Shown in pieces: positions 8,131 through 16,978 of a stretch of DNA of 64,000 nucleotides. Location of the stretch: positions 372,001 through 436,000 of the forward strand of contig CALQKH020000001.1 in the NCBI GenBank assembly GCA_943331105.2. The letters are read 5' to 3'. The notes beneath the pieces were generated by a model. The model did no database searches, had not been told where the DNA came from, and was given only the letters and a program-made list of their open reading frames with translations. Made by a program: the position numbers and the translations under genes. The DNA is from Akkermansia muciniphila. Lineage in GTDB: Bacteria; Pseudomonadota; Gammaproteobacteria; Burkholderiales; Burkholderiaceae_C. The stretch's first letter is position 1. Each line of letters begins with the position of its first letter.

Positions 8131-9126
8131 TCAATCGAGTTTGGCGCCCGATGCCTTCACCACTTGGGACCACTTGGCCAATTCTTTTTTGATGAAAGCT
8201 TCGAACTGAGCGCCCGTGAGGTTGGGAAATTCAGCGCCTTGGTTGGCCCACACGGCTTTGGCTTCGTCGGTCTGGCAGGCACGGCGGAACTCTTCGATCG
8301 CTTTGGCCTGTGCGTCTGGGGTGGTGCCTCTAGGGGCCCATACACCGTACCAAGTAGAGACCGTGTAATCGGGCAAACCCAACTCGGTCGAACAAGGCAC
8401 ATCTGGGAAAGCCGCATTGCGCTTGGTGCCAGAGACCATCAGGGCCTTGATGCGCCCACCCTTGATGTGGGCAGCCGAGGACCCGAGTCCATCGAACATC
8501 ATGTCCACGTTGCCCGCAATCAGGTCTTGCAAGGCGGGCCCTGCGCCACGGTATGGGATGTGGGTGATGAAGGTTTTGGTCTGCAGCTTGAACAACTCAC
8601 CGGCCAAATGGTGCGATGTTCCGCCACCAGCAGAGCCGTAGTTCAGACGGCCAGGGTTCTTTTTGAGCATTTCCAGAAATGATTTGAAATCTGGCGAGGT
8701 GATTTTCTTGGGGTTGACCACCAAAACCTGAGGCACAGCCGCCACTTGAATCAAGGGAATCAGATCGCGCTCCAGATCGTAATCAAGGCGTGGGTACATG
8801 CTGGGTGCGATGGTGTGGTGCACGGCCCCCATGAAGTAGTTGTAACCATCGGGCGTCGCTTTGGCAGCGATGCCAGCGCCCAAAGTACCGCCCGCACCAC
8901 CGCGGTTGTCAATGATCATTTGCCGGCCAGTCAGCTTGGCAAATGCAGCAGACATGGGGCGCGCAAAGGCGTCGGTGCCTCCGCCTGCGGGAAAAGGAAC
9001 AATCATGTTGATCGGCTTCGTCGGCCATGCGCCCTGGGCTTGAGCCCACATGGGCAGGGAGCCGGCGGCGACTGAGACGACTTTCAAAAAATCGCGTCGT
9101 TGGCGCAAAGTGATGCTTGTTTTCAT
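8131..9126 (-). CDS. Bug/TctC-type tripartite tricarboxylate transporter receptor, Tat-exported
   Basis: A 331-residue periplasmic solute-binding protein of the Bug family. The N-terminus carries RQRRDFLKVV, a twin-arginine motif, followed by a hydrophobic stretch ending AQAQG, so export by Tat is likely. Family motifs are PTKPINMIVPFPAGGGTD and DNRGGAGGTLGAGIAAKATPDGY. ATG 9126 is preceded by AGGAG; a longer open frame upstream is not supported. No TctA/TctB membrane partners are nearby, which is common for Bug proteins. It lies 62 nt upstream of matB, suggesting malonate or another carboxylate as ligand; the ligand cannot be read from sequence. Confidence 0.9.
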   Translation of the reverse strand: MKTSITLRQRRDFLKVVSVAAGSLPMWAQAQGAWPTKPINMIVPFPAGGGTDAFARPMSAAFAKLTGRQMIIDNRGGAGGTLGAGIAAKATPDGYNYFMGAVHHTIAPSMYPRLDYDLERDLIPLIQVAAVPQVLVVNPKKITSPDFKSFLEMLKKNPGRLNYGSAGGGTSHHLAGELFKLQTKTFITHIPYRGAGPALQDLIAGNVDMMFDGLGSSAAHIKGGRIKALMVSGTKRNAAFPDVPCSTELGLPDYTVSTWYGVWAPRGTTPDAQAKAIEEFRRACQTDEAKAVWANQGAEFPNLTGAQFEAFIKKELAKWSQVVKASGAKLD

Positions 9127-9282
9127 TGTGAGTCTCCTGATGATGGTAGGCGCATCATAAAGACTGCAACGCACTCCAAATGAATCAAGGTGTTCAGCAA
9201 GACCTAGGGTTTTCCAGTAGATTGGCCGTCTTCTGACACCTGAGTGATGCCCCAAAGACACCCAGATACTTGGTAAAGGTGT

Positions 9283-9951
9283 TCATAAAGTAGCAAGCCT
9301 TTGGATAGCCTTTGAGAAACTTTGTGCAGGTTCAAACACGTCAAACGTCACCGCTTGCAAGCCGCAAGCCTTGGCGCCTTCGATGTTGCGTGCTTGATCA
9401 TCCACAAACACCGCGTGCTCAGCCTGCACCCCCAAGGCCTGCAAACACGCCTGGTAAGCGCGTGGGTCGGGCTTGAGGATTTGGGTGTAAGTGGCGTCCA
9501 CAATCACGTCAAACCGCTGGAGCAAGGGAAAAGGCGCGCGAAAATCCGCGCCATAAAACAGATCCAGCTCATTGGACAAAATGCCCAGCTTGTAGCCCAG
9601 CGCCTTGGCCTGGTGGATGACCGCCACTGCTTCGGGCCGGATCACGGCCTGTACATCCGCCCCTCGAGCGCGCCGCACAAAGGTCTGCATCTCGGTCCAT
9701 TCTTCGCCCAACAAGCGACCGACCTCGCGGGTGCGTTGCATCCAGTAATCGCGTTCACTGATTTGATCGGCCTGCATGGCTTGCCAGAGCGCATCGGTTT
9801 CAGGGGCAAACGGGCCTTCCCAGGTGAGCGTGCCGGCAGGCAGGCCCAAAGCGGCTTCACTCAAGGCGTGGGTTTCAAACAGGGTGCGGCTGATCACGCC
9901 GCCAAAGTCCAGAATCAGGGCCTTGTCTTCAGGTCTCAGCGCATCAGACAT
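9283..9951 (-). CDS. HAD-superfamily hydrolase (type IA)
   Basis: A 222-residue haloacid-dehalogenase-like hydrolase. Motif I is LDFGGVI with nucleophile D15; the second aspartate of the usual DxD is replaced by glycine, as in soluble epoxide hydrolase N-terminal-like and related HAD proteins. Motif II is ILSNE, motif III the lysine in ILKPDPRAY, motif IV VFVDDQARNIEGA. The cap inserted after motif I is helical. It starts 9 nt after the UPF0261 gene and is probably the last gene of the amine-type operon. The substrate is unknown; phosphatase or dehalogenase activity is possible. Confidence 0.8.
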   Translation of the reverse strand: MSDALRPEDKALILDFGGVISRTLFETHALSEAALGLPAGTLTWEGPFAPETDALWQAMQADQISERDYWMQRTREVGRLLGEEWTEMQTFVRRARGADVQAVIRPEAVAVIHQAKALGYKLGILSNELDLFYGADFRAPFPLLQRFDVIVDATYTQILKPDPRAYQACLQALGVQAEHAVFVDDQARNIEGAKACGLQAVTFDVFEPAQSFSKAIQRLATL

Positions 9952-9960
9952 GGATCGCTT

Positions 9961-11202
9961 TCATGCCCGCACAGGCATCAACAGCCCTTTGTCCAGCCAA
10001 TCGTCAAACACTGCAAGCACCTGCTGCACAAAAGCAGCATCGTTGATGTGCGCGTCGATGCGCGAGACTTCAGTCAAACCCCAATCGCATTGCGCCATTT
10101 CATCCATCATGGCCGCCAGGCCTTCTGGATCGTGCAGTGGTGCACCGGCCCGGTCCCACTCTTGAATGCCTTGCAATGGCAACACCAAGTGCACCGGGCC
10201 TTGTGCCCGGCGCAGGCGGCTGGCCAACTCGCGGGCAAACTCCCGGCGCATGTCGGCATCAATGCCCACCGAAGCGATCAGGCGGTTGTGGTCGTGCGAG
10301 GGTCGCCCGGCAAAGCGCTCGGGCATCTGACCCCATGCGGGGTAATCCACCAAATCGGTCGCCCCGGGGGCGACGATCATCGGCACGCCTTTGCCGCCCG
10401 CGCCCATCAGGCGGTCGGGGCCTGCGCTCACCACGGAGCCGCCCATCTGGTTGACCAGCTCTTGCAGACTGAAGTCCATCACGCAGGCGAACTGCCCCTG
10501 TGCTGCCAGCAATTCAAACGCCCTGCCCCCCATGCCCGTGGTATGGAACACCGCCAGATCAAACCCACGCTTGTCCAGCTCGGGCTGCAGTTGCACCATG
10601 TATTTCAGGCAACTCGAGCCCAAAGACGTCATGCCCACCACCGGCCGGTCAAAGCGCGGCACACGCGCCACGCGGCAGGCTCCCACCACGGCGCCTGCGG
10701 CTTGCGCCAATGCCGACTGGCACAGGCTGTTGAGGCCATACAAGCCTCCGGCCCAGAGCACCATCATCAAATCGGGCGGCATGCGATCGGGTGGCAACAG
10801 GGGCGAAAACGCCACGGTGGACAACACCACCTTGGGCACGCCCAACGGCAAACTGCTGGCCACGTCCAGCGCCAGGTCGGTGCCCATGGTGCCGCCAAGC
10901 ACCAGCAAGCCGTCCATGCGGCCTTCGCGCTGCAGTTGGGCAGCCAAGCGGCTCGCGCCCAGGGCCATCAAGGCCATGGCGCTGTTTTCGTCGCCGCTGT
11001 CCATCACCTGCTGCAGCGTCACGCCCGCTGCTGCGGCCACAGCGGTGTTGGCCATGTCCGGGACCACCTGCCCTTTGGCCAGCACACCCACGTCCATGAT
11101 CAATGCTCGGCCCCCTGCGGCCTGGACCTGCTCTCGCATGAAGCCGATTTCGTCGCTCTTGGTGTCGACGGTGCCGACGATCAGGATGACGGGGCTCTTC
11201 AT
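9961..11202 (-). CDS. UPF0261 / Tm-1-like ATP-binding domain protein
   Basis: A 413-residue protein of the UPF0261 (Tm-1-like) family. It starts MKSPVILIVGTVDTKSDE, with the conserved GTVDTK segment, and contains the family-typical glycine-rich stretches VLGGTMGTD and VFHTTGMGGRAFE. The ATG at 11202 overlaps the aminotransferase stop as ATGA, so the two are translationally coupled; the longer open frame starting at 11250 is not needed. Members occur in bacterial catabolic clusters and as a domain of the plant Tm-1 resistance protein, but I know of no settled bacterial function. Its coupling to an aminotransferase and aldehyde dehydrogenase suggests a role in the same pathway. Confidence 0.8.
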   Translation of the reverse strand: MKSPVILIVGTVDTKSDEIGFMREQVQAAGGRALIMDVGVLAKGQVVPDMANTAVAAAAGVTLQQVMDSGDENSAMALMALGASRLAAQLQREGRMDGLLVLGGTMGTDLALDVASSLPLGVPKVVLSTVAFSPLLPPDRMPPDLMMVLWAGGLYGLNSLCQSALAQAAGAVVGACRVARVPRFDRPVVGMTSLGSSCLKYMVQLQPELDKRGFDLAVFHTTGMGGRAFELLAAQGQFACVMDFSLQELVNQMGGSVVSAGPDRLMGAGGKGVPMIVAPGATDLVDYPAWGQMPERFAGRPSHDHNRLIASVGIDADMRREFARELASRLRRAQGPVHLVLPLQGIQEWDRAGAPLHDPEGLAAMMDEMAQCDWGLTEVSRIDAHINDAAFVQQVLAVFDDWLDKGLLMPVRA

Positions 11203-12563
11203 GCGCGGCCCTCCTGCACAGCGGCAAACGCGCCTTCGAGCACGTCGCACATGAAGTCGATCTCTTCTCGGGTGATGATCAGCGGCGGCGACAGGATCAG
11301 GTTGGGGCCGGAGATGCGCACCATCAGACCCGCCTTGTAGGCGGCTTTAGCCACCCGCGCCGGGATGTCACTGGTGCGGGTCATGGGCGTGCGTTTGGCC
11401 TTGTCGCTCACCATTTCGATGCCCAGCATCAGGCCCACACCGCGCACATCACCCACAAAGCTGCAGGTGTCCACCAGCTTGCGCAAGCGGGTCTGCAGGT
11501 GCTCACCCACTCGGGCGGCATGGCCGGGGATGTCCAGCGCCTCGATCTGGTCGAGTGTGGCCAGCGCCGCAGCGGCTGCGACCGGGTGCGCGCTGTAGGT
11601 GTAGCCGTGCGAGACCGAGGCCGTGCCCGTGGTGTCGGCGTCAAACACGTCGGCAATGCGGTGGTTGATGGCTGTGGCCCCCAGCGGGATATAGCCCGAA
11701 GAAATGCCCTTGGCCAGGCACCACATGTCGGCATTCACACCCCACAGGCGTGTGCCAAACAGCTCGCCACTGCGACCAAAACCGGTCACCACCTCGTCGG
11801 CGATCAAGAGCACGCCGTACTTGTCGCAAATCTGGCGCACCAGCGGCCAGTAGTTGGGCGGCGGCACGATCACACCGCCCGCACCTTGCACCGGCTCGGC
11901 AATGAAAGCCGCCACCGTGTCCGGCCCCTGAAACACGATTTCGCGCTCCAGCAACTCAGCGCAGATTTCGCCCAGGCGGATCGGGTCATCGGTGTAGGGG
12001 TTGTGGTACGCCCAGGGCGTGTCGATGTGAAAGCAACCGGGCAACAGCGGCTCGTAGGCGCGGCGGAAATTGGTGTTGCCGTTCACGCTCATGCCGCCAA
12101 AGTGCACCCCGTGGTAACCCTGGCGCAGGCTGATGAACTTGTAACGGTCGGCCTGACCTTTGAGTTTCCAGTACTGGCGCGCCACTTTCAGGGCACCTTC
12201 TACCGCGTCAGAGCCGCCAGTAGAAAACATCACCGTGGCCACGCCCTCGGGTTGCATCAACTGCACCAGACGTTTGGACAGCTCGATCGCCCGCACATGG
12301 GTGGTGCCGCGGAACACGTTGTAAAAAGGCAGCTCGTCCATCTGCGCCACGATGGCGTCGCGCACGGGCTTGTTGCTGTGGCCCAGGTTGCAGGCCCACA
12401 GGCCACCAACGCCGTCAAGCATCTTGTGACCGTCCACGTCCCAGATCCAGCAGCCCGCACCTTTGGCGATGATGTCGGGCGCGGATTTCTTCATCGCCCC
12501 CGGGTGGGCCATGGGATGCCAGAGATATTGCGCGTTGTCGGCCTTGAGCTGGTCGTTGTTCAT
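11199..12563 (-). CDS. PLP-dependent class III (omega) aminotransferase
   Basis: A 454-residue aminotransferase that should move an amino group from a terminal amine or omega-amino acid to pyruvate or 2-oxoglutarate. FSTGGSDAVEGALK binds PLP phosphate, LIADEVVTGFGR carries the pyridine-binding D256, and AKGISSGYIPLGA carries the Schiff-base lysine K285. YLWHPMAHP near the N-terminus is typical of omega-amino acid:pyruvate aminotransferases. ATG 12563 is chosen over an in-frame TTG at 12578. It follows the aldehyde dehydrogenase by 18 nt and overlaps the UPF0261 gene. By position it would correspond to PuuE in a gamma-glutamylated amine pathway; the true amino donor is not determinable here. 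Confidence 0.9.
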   Translation of the reverse strand: MNNDQLKADNAQYLWHPMAHPGAMKKSAPDIIAKGAGCWIWDVDGHKMLDGVGGLWACNLGHSNKPVRDAIVAQMDELPFYNVFRGTTHVRAIELSKRLVQLMQPEGVATVMFSTGGSDAVEGALKVARQYWKLKGQADRYKFISLRQGYHGVHFGGMSVNGNTNFRRAYEPLLPGCFHIDTPWAYHNPYTDDPIRLGEICAELLEREIVFQGPDTVAAFIAEPVQGAGGVIVPPPNYWPLVRQICDKYGVLLIADEVVTGFGRSGELFGTRLWGVNADMWCLAKGISSGYIPLGATAINHRIADVFDADTTGTASVSHGYTYSAHPVAAAAALATLDQIEALDIPGHAARVGEHLQTRLRKLVDTCSFVGDVRGVGLMLGIEMVSDKAKRTPMTRTSDIPARVAKAAYKAGLMVRISGPNLILSPPLIITREEIDFMCDVLEGAFAAVQEGRA

Positions 12564-12581
12564 GTCATTTACTTTCAAAAA

Positions 12582-14066
12582 TCAAAGCTGAATCCAGGCC
12601 GTTTTCAGGTCCAGGTATTTGTCCAGGGCGTGCATCGATTTATCGTGTCCATTGCCCGACTGGCGCACGCCGCCAAGTGGCACGGTGATGTCGGGTCCGC
12701 CGTAGGTGTTGACGTGCACCACCCCGGCCTTGATGGCGCGCACCATGCGGTGGGCACGCGACAGACTCCCCGTCCACACGGCCGACGCCAGGCCATAGGT
12801 CGAATCGTTGGCCAGACGCACCGCATCGGCTTCGTCGTCAAAAGGCATGGCCGCCAGCACCGGGCCAAAGACTTCTTCGCGTGCCAAGTTCATGTCGGGT
12901 GTCACACCGTCGAACAAGGCAGGCGCCATGTAGCTGCCGCCCGCCACGGGCTGCAAAGCTTGGCCGCCCACCCGCAGGCGCGCGCCCTGCTGCTGCGCGG
13001 TCTGCACCGCTGCCAAATTTTTGGCAAGTTGCCTGGCGCTGCTGACCGCGCCGATCTCTGTGTTGACATCCAGCGGATCGCCCACACGCAAACTGGCAGC
13101 GATTTTTTGCAGCCGTTCCACGAATTCATCGTGTACCGAACGTTGCACCAAAAGCCGAGAGCCCGCCACACACACCTGACCGCTGTTGCGGAAGATGCCC
13201 ATGGCCGACACTTTGGCGGCTTGCGCTAGGTCGATCGCATCGTCAAAAACAATGTTGGGCGACTTGCCGCCCAGTTCCAGGTACACCCGTTTCAGGTTGG
13301 ACTCGGCCGAAGCCTTGAGCAGCAAACGCCCCACAGGGCCCGAGCCAGTGAAGGTCAAGATGTCCACATCCATGTGTCGCGCCAGTGCCTCCCCCGCCTC
13401 AGCGCCTGTGCCGGTGACCACATTGAGCACTCCCGGCGGCAAACCTGCTTCCAGACACAGCTGCGCGAGTAGCAACAAAGACAGCGAGGCATCTTCGGAC
13501 GACTTGAGCACCACCGAGTTGCCTGCAGCCAAAGCGGGCGCGATCTTCCAAGCACCGATCATCAGCGGAAAGTTCCACGGCACGATGGCCCCGACAACGC
13601 CGACCGCCTCCTTGTGGATCAAGCCCAGCGTGCCTTCTGGTGTGGGGGCGATCTCGCCATTGATCTTGTCCACGCACTCGGCGTAGTAGCGGAAGGTGCC
13701 CGCCGCGCTGCCCGGCTCGGCCTTCCAGGCCATGGCAATTTCGGTGCCGTTGTCGCGCACGCCCAGCACCGCCAGTTCGGCATGGCGGGCTTCGATGCAG
13801 TCAGCGATGCGGTGCAGAATTTTCTTGCGCTCGGCTGGCGCCATGCGCGACCACACGCCCTGCTCGAAGCTGCGGCGGGCGGCCTGAACAGCGCGGTCGA
13901 CATCGGCCTGTCCAGCAGCCGCGATGGTGCAGAGCTGTTGTCCGTCGATGGGTGAAATCACGGGGACCGTCTGGCCGGAGGTCGCAGCGGCCCACTGCCC
14001 GTCGATCATCAGTCCTTGGTCGGGAATGGGCAGGTGGCGCAGGGCGTCGATCTGTTCCTGTTTCAT
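12582..14066 (-). CDS. NAD(P)-dependent aldehyde dehydrogenase (PuuC-like)
   Basis: A 494-residue aldehyde dehydrogenase of the betaine/gamma-glutamyl-aminobutyraldehyde type. VPWNFPLMIGAWKIAPALAAG forms the cofactor site, LELGGKSPN holds general base E264, and NSGQVCVAGSR holds catalytic C299. The segment after the cofactor lysine reads LKSSEDAS rather than the common KPAEQTP. It begins 9 nt after the ferredoxin gene and is followed closely by the aminotransferase. In context it would oxidise an aldehyde made by amine oxidation, as PuuC does. Family is sure; substrate is inferred from neighbours. Confidence 0.92.
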   Translation of the reverse strand: MKQEQIDALRHLPIPDQGLMIDGQWAAATSGQTVPVISPIDGQQLCTIAAAGQADVDRAVQAARRSFEQGVWSRMAPAERKKILHRIADCIEARHAELAVLGVRDNGTEIAMAWKAEPGSAAGTFRYYAECVDKINGEIAPTPEGTLGLIHKEAVGVVGAIVPWNFPLMIGAWKIAPALAAGNSVVLKSSEDASLSLLLLAQLCLEAGLPPGVLNVVTGTGAEAGEALARHMDVDILTFTGSGPVGRLLLKASAESNLKRVYLELGGKSPNIVFDDAIDLAQAAKVSAMGIFRNSGQVCVAGSRLLVQRSVHDEFVERLQKIAASLRVGDPLDVNTEIGAVSSARQLAKNLAAVQTAQQQGARLRVGGQALQPVAGGSYMAPALFDGVTPDMNLAREEVFGPVLAAMPFDDEADAVRLANDSTYGLASAVWTGSLSRAHRMVRAIKAGVVHVNTYGGPDITVPLGGVRQSGNGHDKSMHALDKYLDLKTAWIQL

Positions 14067-14075
14067 GAAGCGCTT

Positions 14076-14390
14076 TCAGTCGGGCACATGCAGCACGATG
14101 CCATCGAGCGCGCTGGACGCGATCAGCTGGCAACTCAAACGGCTGCCCGCTTGGCGTGGCGCTATGACGATGTCGAGCATGGCGTTTTCCACCTCTTCCA
14201 TGGGCGGGCAAGCGGCCAGCCAGGCGTCATCCAAATAGACATGACAAGTGGCGCACGACAGGCAGCCACCGCATTCTCCTGCAATGCCGGGAATGCCGTT
14301 CATCTGCGCGGCGTCCATCAGGTTGGTGCCTTCGTTGACGTCATCGCTCACGCGATCGCCATTGCTCATGATCCAGTGCACTTGGGGCAT
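14076..14390 (-). CDS. 2Fe-2S ferredoxin, adrenodoxin type
   Basis: A 104-residue vertebrate-type (adrenodoxin/putidaredoxin-like) ferredoxin. The cluster ligands are C40, C46, C49 and C87 in the C-x5-C-x2-C ... C pattern (GECGGCLSCATCHVY and RLSCQL); an extra C43 sits inside the loop. Such ferredoxins donate electrons to class I bacterial P450s. The P450 gene lies two genes upstream in the same run, so this is its likely partner. No ferredoxin reductase gene is in the cluster. Confidence 0.93.
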   Translation of the reverse strand: MPQVHWIMSNGDRVSDDVNEGTNLMDAAQMNGIPGIAGECGGCLSCATCHVYLDDAWLAACPPMEEVENAMLDIVIAPRQAGSRLSCQLIASSALDGIVLHVPD

Positions 14391-14408
14391 GGGGTTTGTT
14401 CTTTCAGA

Positions 14409-15701
14409 TCAGATGAATCGGATGTAGTAATCGCGCAGCGCATCGCCTTCCAGGCCTGCCGTGCGTTCAATCTCGTGGCGCTTGATGCCCACATGGTTGG
14501 CCACCAAGCCTTCGCCCAGGGCCTGGGTCAGGGCCGTGTCGGCTTCGAGCGCATCCAGGGCACCGCCCAAAGTTTCTGCCACGCTCTGGGTAGCGTCCTT
14601 GTTTTCGAGGCAGTCGCCCGTCTCTGCGGGTTGCAGCGGGTAGGCGTTGGCCACGCCCAAGCGGGCGGCCTGCAACACTGCCGCAGTGTGCGTGTAGGGG
14701 TTGGCCGCAGCGTCGCCCATGCGGTGCTCAATGCGAGCGCCCGCACCGCTTTCAGCCGACAAGCGCACGGTGACGCCCCGATGGTCCACCGCCCAGTTTT
14801 TCCAAAAGCCAGACAGGCTGGCCGGTTGCAGGCGTTGGTAAGAGTTGGCGCACGGCGCCAATAAGCCCGCCAGCGCCTGGTGGTGGTGCATCAGCCCGGC
14901 GGTGCAGCCCAGTGTGATTGCGTTGAACTGGCTGGCATCGTGCCCGCCCGAAATCGCGTTGTGGCCTTGACCGTCACGCAGGCTGAAGTTGATGTGCACC
15001 CCGCTGCCCCCGACCGTGAGGATGGGCTTGGGCATGAAGGTCAAAACGATGCCGTGCTGGAAAGCGACTTCGCGCGCCAGCAGGCGAAACAAGAAGATGT
15101 CGTCCACCGCCTTCACGGCACGGTCGTAGGTCAGCGTGAATTCGAACTGCGGCGCGTCGTATTCGGTGTTCATGCTGTCGATGCGAAAGCCCGCGGCCGT
15201 GGCTTTTTCCCAAAGGGCGTCGGTGAAACCCCTCGGGTCGGAGAAGGGACCAGTTGAATACACATGGGCCGCAGGCGTGTCGTAGGGTTTGAGCGAGCCG
15301 TCGGGCTCGATCTGGAAAGCAAAGGCTTCGAGCTCAATGCCCACCATCGGGTCGTAACCCATGGCCTGCCAGTCGGCCACGGCGCGTTTCAAAGCACTGC
15401 GCCCGCACATGGGCAGGGGCGTGCCATCGTTGGCTTTGAGATCGCCAATAGCCACCTGGGTGAAGGGCTGCCAGCCCGGGCGAATGTCTTCGGCGGTGTA
15501 AGCCGCCTCCATGTCAGGCAGGCCTTCCATGACCATCGCGCCTGGGGCCGGAATCAGCTCTTTTTCGTAAGTGACGCCAAAAGTGCCTCTGCAAAAACGG
15601 GCACCGCCGCCCTGACCGGGTTTGAGCGTTATGTACTTGCCCCGCGCGATGGCCAGGTGGTCGCAATACAGCACCCGCAGGCGTTCTTGAACATTGGACA
15701 T
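14409..15701 (-). CDS. Glutamine synthetase family ligase, probable gamma-glutamylamine synthetase (PuuA-like)
   Basis: A 430-residue glutamine-synthetase-fold enzyme. Catalytic features are GIELEAFAF, NTEYDAPQFEFTL (metal-binding glutamates), GSGVHINFSL (ATP-site histidine) and RLSAESGAGARIEHRMGDAAANPY. ATG 15701 is chosen; an upstream open frame overlapping the P450 end is rejected. The N-terminal region diverges from housekeeping GlnA, and the setting beside oxidation genes and an amidotransferase-type hydrolase fits enzymes that join glutamate to an amine (PuuA, IpuC) rather than ammonia. The amine is unknown. It follows the P450 by 11 nt and precedes the ferredoxin by 18 nt. Confidence 0.85.
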   Translation of the reverse strand: MSNVQERLRVLYCDHLAIARGKYITLKPGQGGGARFCRGTFGVTYEKELIPAPGAMVMEGLPDMEAAYTAEDIRPGWQPFTQVAIGDLKANDGTPLPMCGRSALKRAVADWQAMGYDPMVGIELEAFAFQIEPDGSLKPYDTPAAHVYSTGPFSDPRGFTDALWEKATAAGFRIDSMNTEYDAPQFEFTLTYDRAVKAVDDIFLFRLLAREVAFQHGIVLTFMPKPILTVGGSGVHINFSLRDGQGHNAISGGHDASQFNAITLGCTAGLMHHHQALAGLLAPCANSYQRLQPASLSGFWKNWAVDHRGVTVRLSAESGAGARIEHRMGDAAANPYTHTAAVLQAARLGVANAYPLQPAETGDCLENKDATQSVAETLGGALDALEADTALTQALGEGLVANHVGIKRHEIERTAGLEGDALRDYYIRFI

Positions 15702-15712
15702 GGTGTTTCCTT

Positions 15713-16978
15713 TCAGATGAGGTGCATGCGCACGGGCAAACGCTTGATGCCCGAGACAAAGTTGGAACGTAAAAAAGCGTGCGGTGCGGTCTGCTCGATG
15801 CGGTCCACCCGCTTGATCAACTCCTGCAGCAAAACTCGCAACTCCAGCCGCGCCAGCCACATGCCCAGGCAGGCATGCGCCCCGCCCTGCCCGAACGACA
15901 GGTGGCGGTTCACGCCCCGGTTCAGGTCGACAGTGAACGGCTGGTCAAAAGCCCGCTCGTCGCGGTTGCCCGAGATGAACCAGAGCAGCACCTTGTCGCC
16001 CGCCTTGACCTGCTTGCCGTGGTACTCGAAGTCCTCGGTCGCGGTGCGGCGAAAGTGCGTGGCAGGTGAGGCCCAGCGGATGAACTCATCGGCCACGCCC
16101 TCCCAGGCGGCCTCGCCCTGCACCGCCTTGAGCTGCGCCATCAAGCCGGGCTGGTTGGCCAGTGCGTGCAAGGCGGCAGCGATCGAATAGCGAGTGGTGT
16201 CGTTGCCTGCAGCCACCAGAAGACAAAAAAAGTTACGAAATTCGGTGTCGCTGATCACATTGCCCTGGGCGTCGGGCTGGGTGATCAGGTGCAGCACGCC
16301 GCTGGTGTCACCCGCTGCGCGCTTGCGTTCCATCATCTGGGCCGCGTAGTCGAACAGGTCAGCCCCGGCGGGTGAGCGAAACGGCATGAAGCGGTAGGCC
16401 TCGGTGTCCATCTTGTCGACCACATGGCTGGTGAAATCGCTGTCGGTGTTGGCCATGAGTGCGTCACCCTTGTCCACCAGCCAGTCCAGGTCCTCCTCGG
16501 GCAGGCCCGCGATGCGCCCGAGCATGCGCATGGGCAACTGGCGGGCGATCTGGTGCGTGGCGTCAAACTCGCCTTGGCCAAGGGCCTGGTCAAGGATGCC
16601 CACACAGAGTTCACGGATCTGGTCTTCGTACAAGGCCATCATGGGCTTGGAGAACGCCTTGGCCACCAGCATGCGGGTGCGGGTGTGCTCGGGCGGGTCG
16701 GTTTCTTGAAAGGTGCGCCGCGCCATGTACTCCTCATGCGACTGGTCTTCCATGCGGATGCCCTGCGCCGAGGACAAGCGCTGGTGATTGCGGTTGAGCT
16801 CCAGAATGTCGGCATGCCGCGTGACCGACCAGAAACCCTTGCCATCCGCCCAATCGCACCAGGCCATGGGGTCTTCATCACGCAGGCGCTTGAAGGTGTT
16901 GTGCGGCGTGCCGTTCACATAGCTGTCGTGGTCCGCCAAATCGGCGTGGCCATCGTCGGTGGGGTTCCAGACGGTCAT
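15713..16978 (-). CDS. Cytochrome P450 monooxygenase
   Basis: A 421-residue soluble bacterial P450. The I-helix oxygen-activation motif is AAGNDTTR (256-263), the ExxR pair is E298/R301, and the haem loop FGQGGAHACLG has ligand C370. That loop has one residue more between F and C than the common FGxGxHxC form; I recall the same spacing in CYP124/125/142-type enzymes. ATGA overlap with the upstream amidotransferase gene and 11-nt spacing to the glutamine-synthetase-like gene place it in the operon. It probably hydroxylates an amine or its gamma-glutamyl conjugate, with electrons from the nearby ferredoxin. The substrate is an inference. Confidence 0.93.
   Translation of the reverse strand: MTVWNPTDDGHADLADHDSYVNGTPHNTFKRLRDEDPMAWCDWADGKGFWSVTRHADILELNRNHQRLSSAQGIRMEDQSHEEYMARRTFQETDPPEHTRTRMLVAKAFSKPMMALYEDQIRELCVGILDQALGQGEFDATHQIARQLPMRMLGRIAGLPEEDLDWLVDKGDALMANTDSDFTSHVVDKMDTEAYRFMPFRSPAGADLFDYAAQMMERKRAAGDTSGVLHLITQPDAQGNVISDTEFRNFFCLLVAAGNDTTRYSIAAALHALANQPGLMAQLKAVQGEAAWEGVADEFIRWASPATHFRRTATEDFEYHGKQVKAGDKVLLWFISGNRDERAFDQPFTVDLNRGVNRHLSFGQGGAHACLGMWLARLELRVLLQELIKRVDRIEQTAPHAFLRSNFVSGIKRLPVRMHLI

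Noticed and set aside
9322-11340. Long plus-strand open frame of 672 codons
   Set aside because: It lies antisense to the HAD and UPF0261 genes, has histidine/glutamine/arginine-rich composition and no domain pattern; it is a shadow of GC-rich coding DNA.
11499-13229. Plus-strand open frame of 576 codons
   Set aside because: Runs antisense across the aminotransferase and aldehyde dehydrogenase genes, both clearly real.
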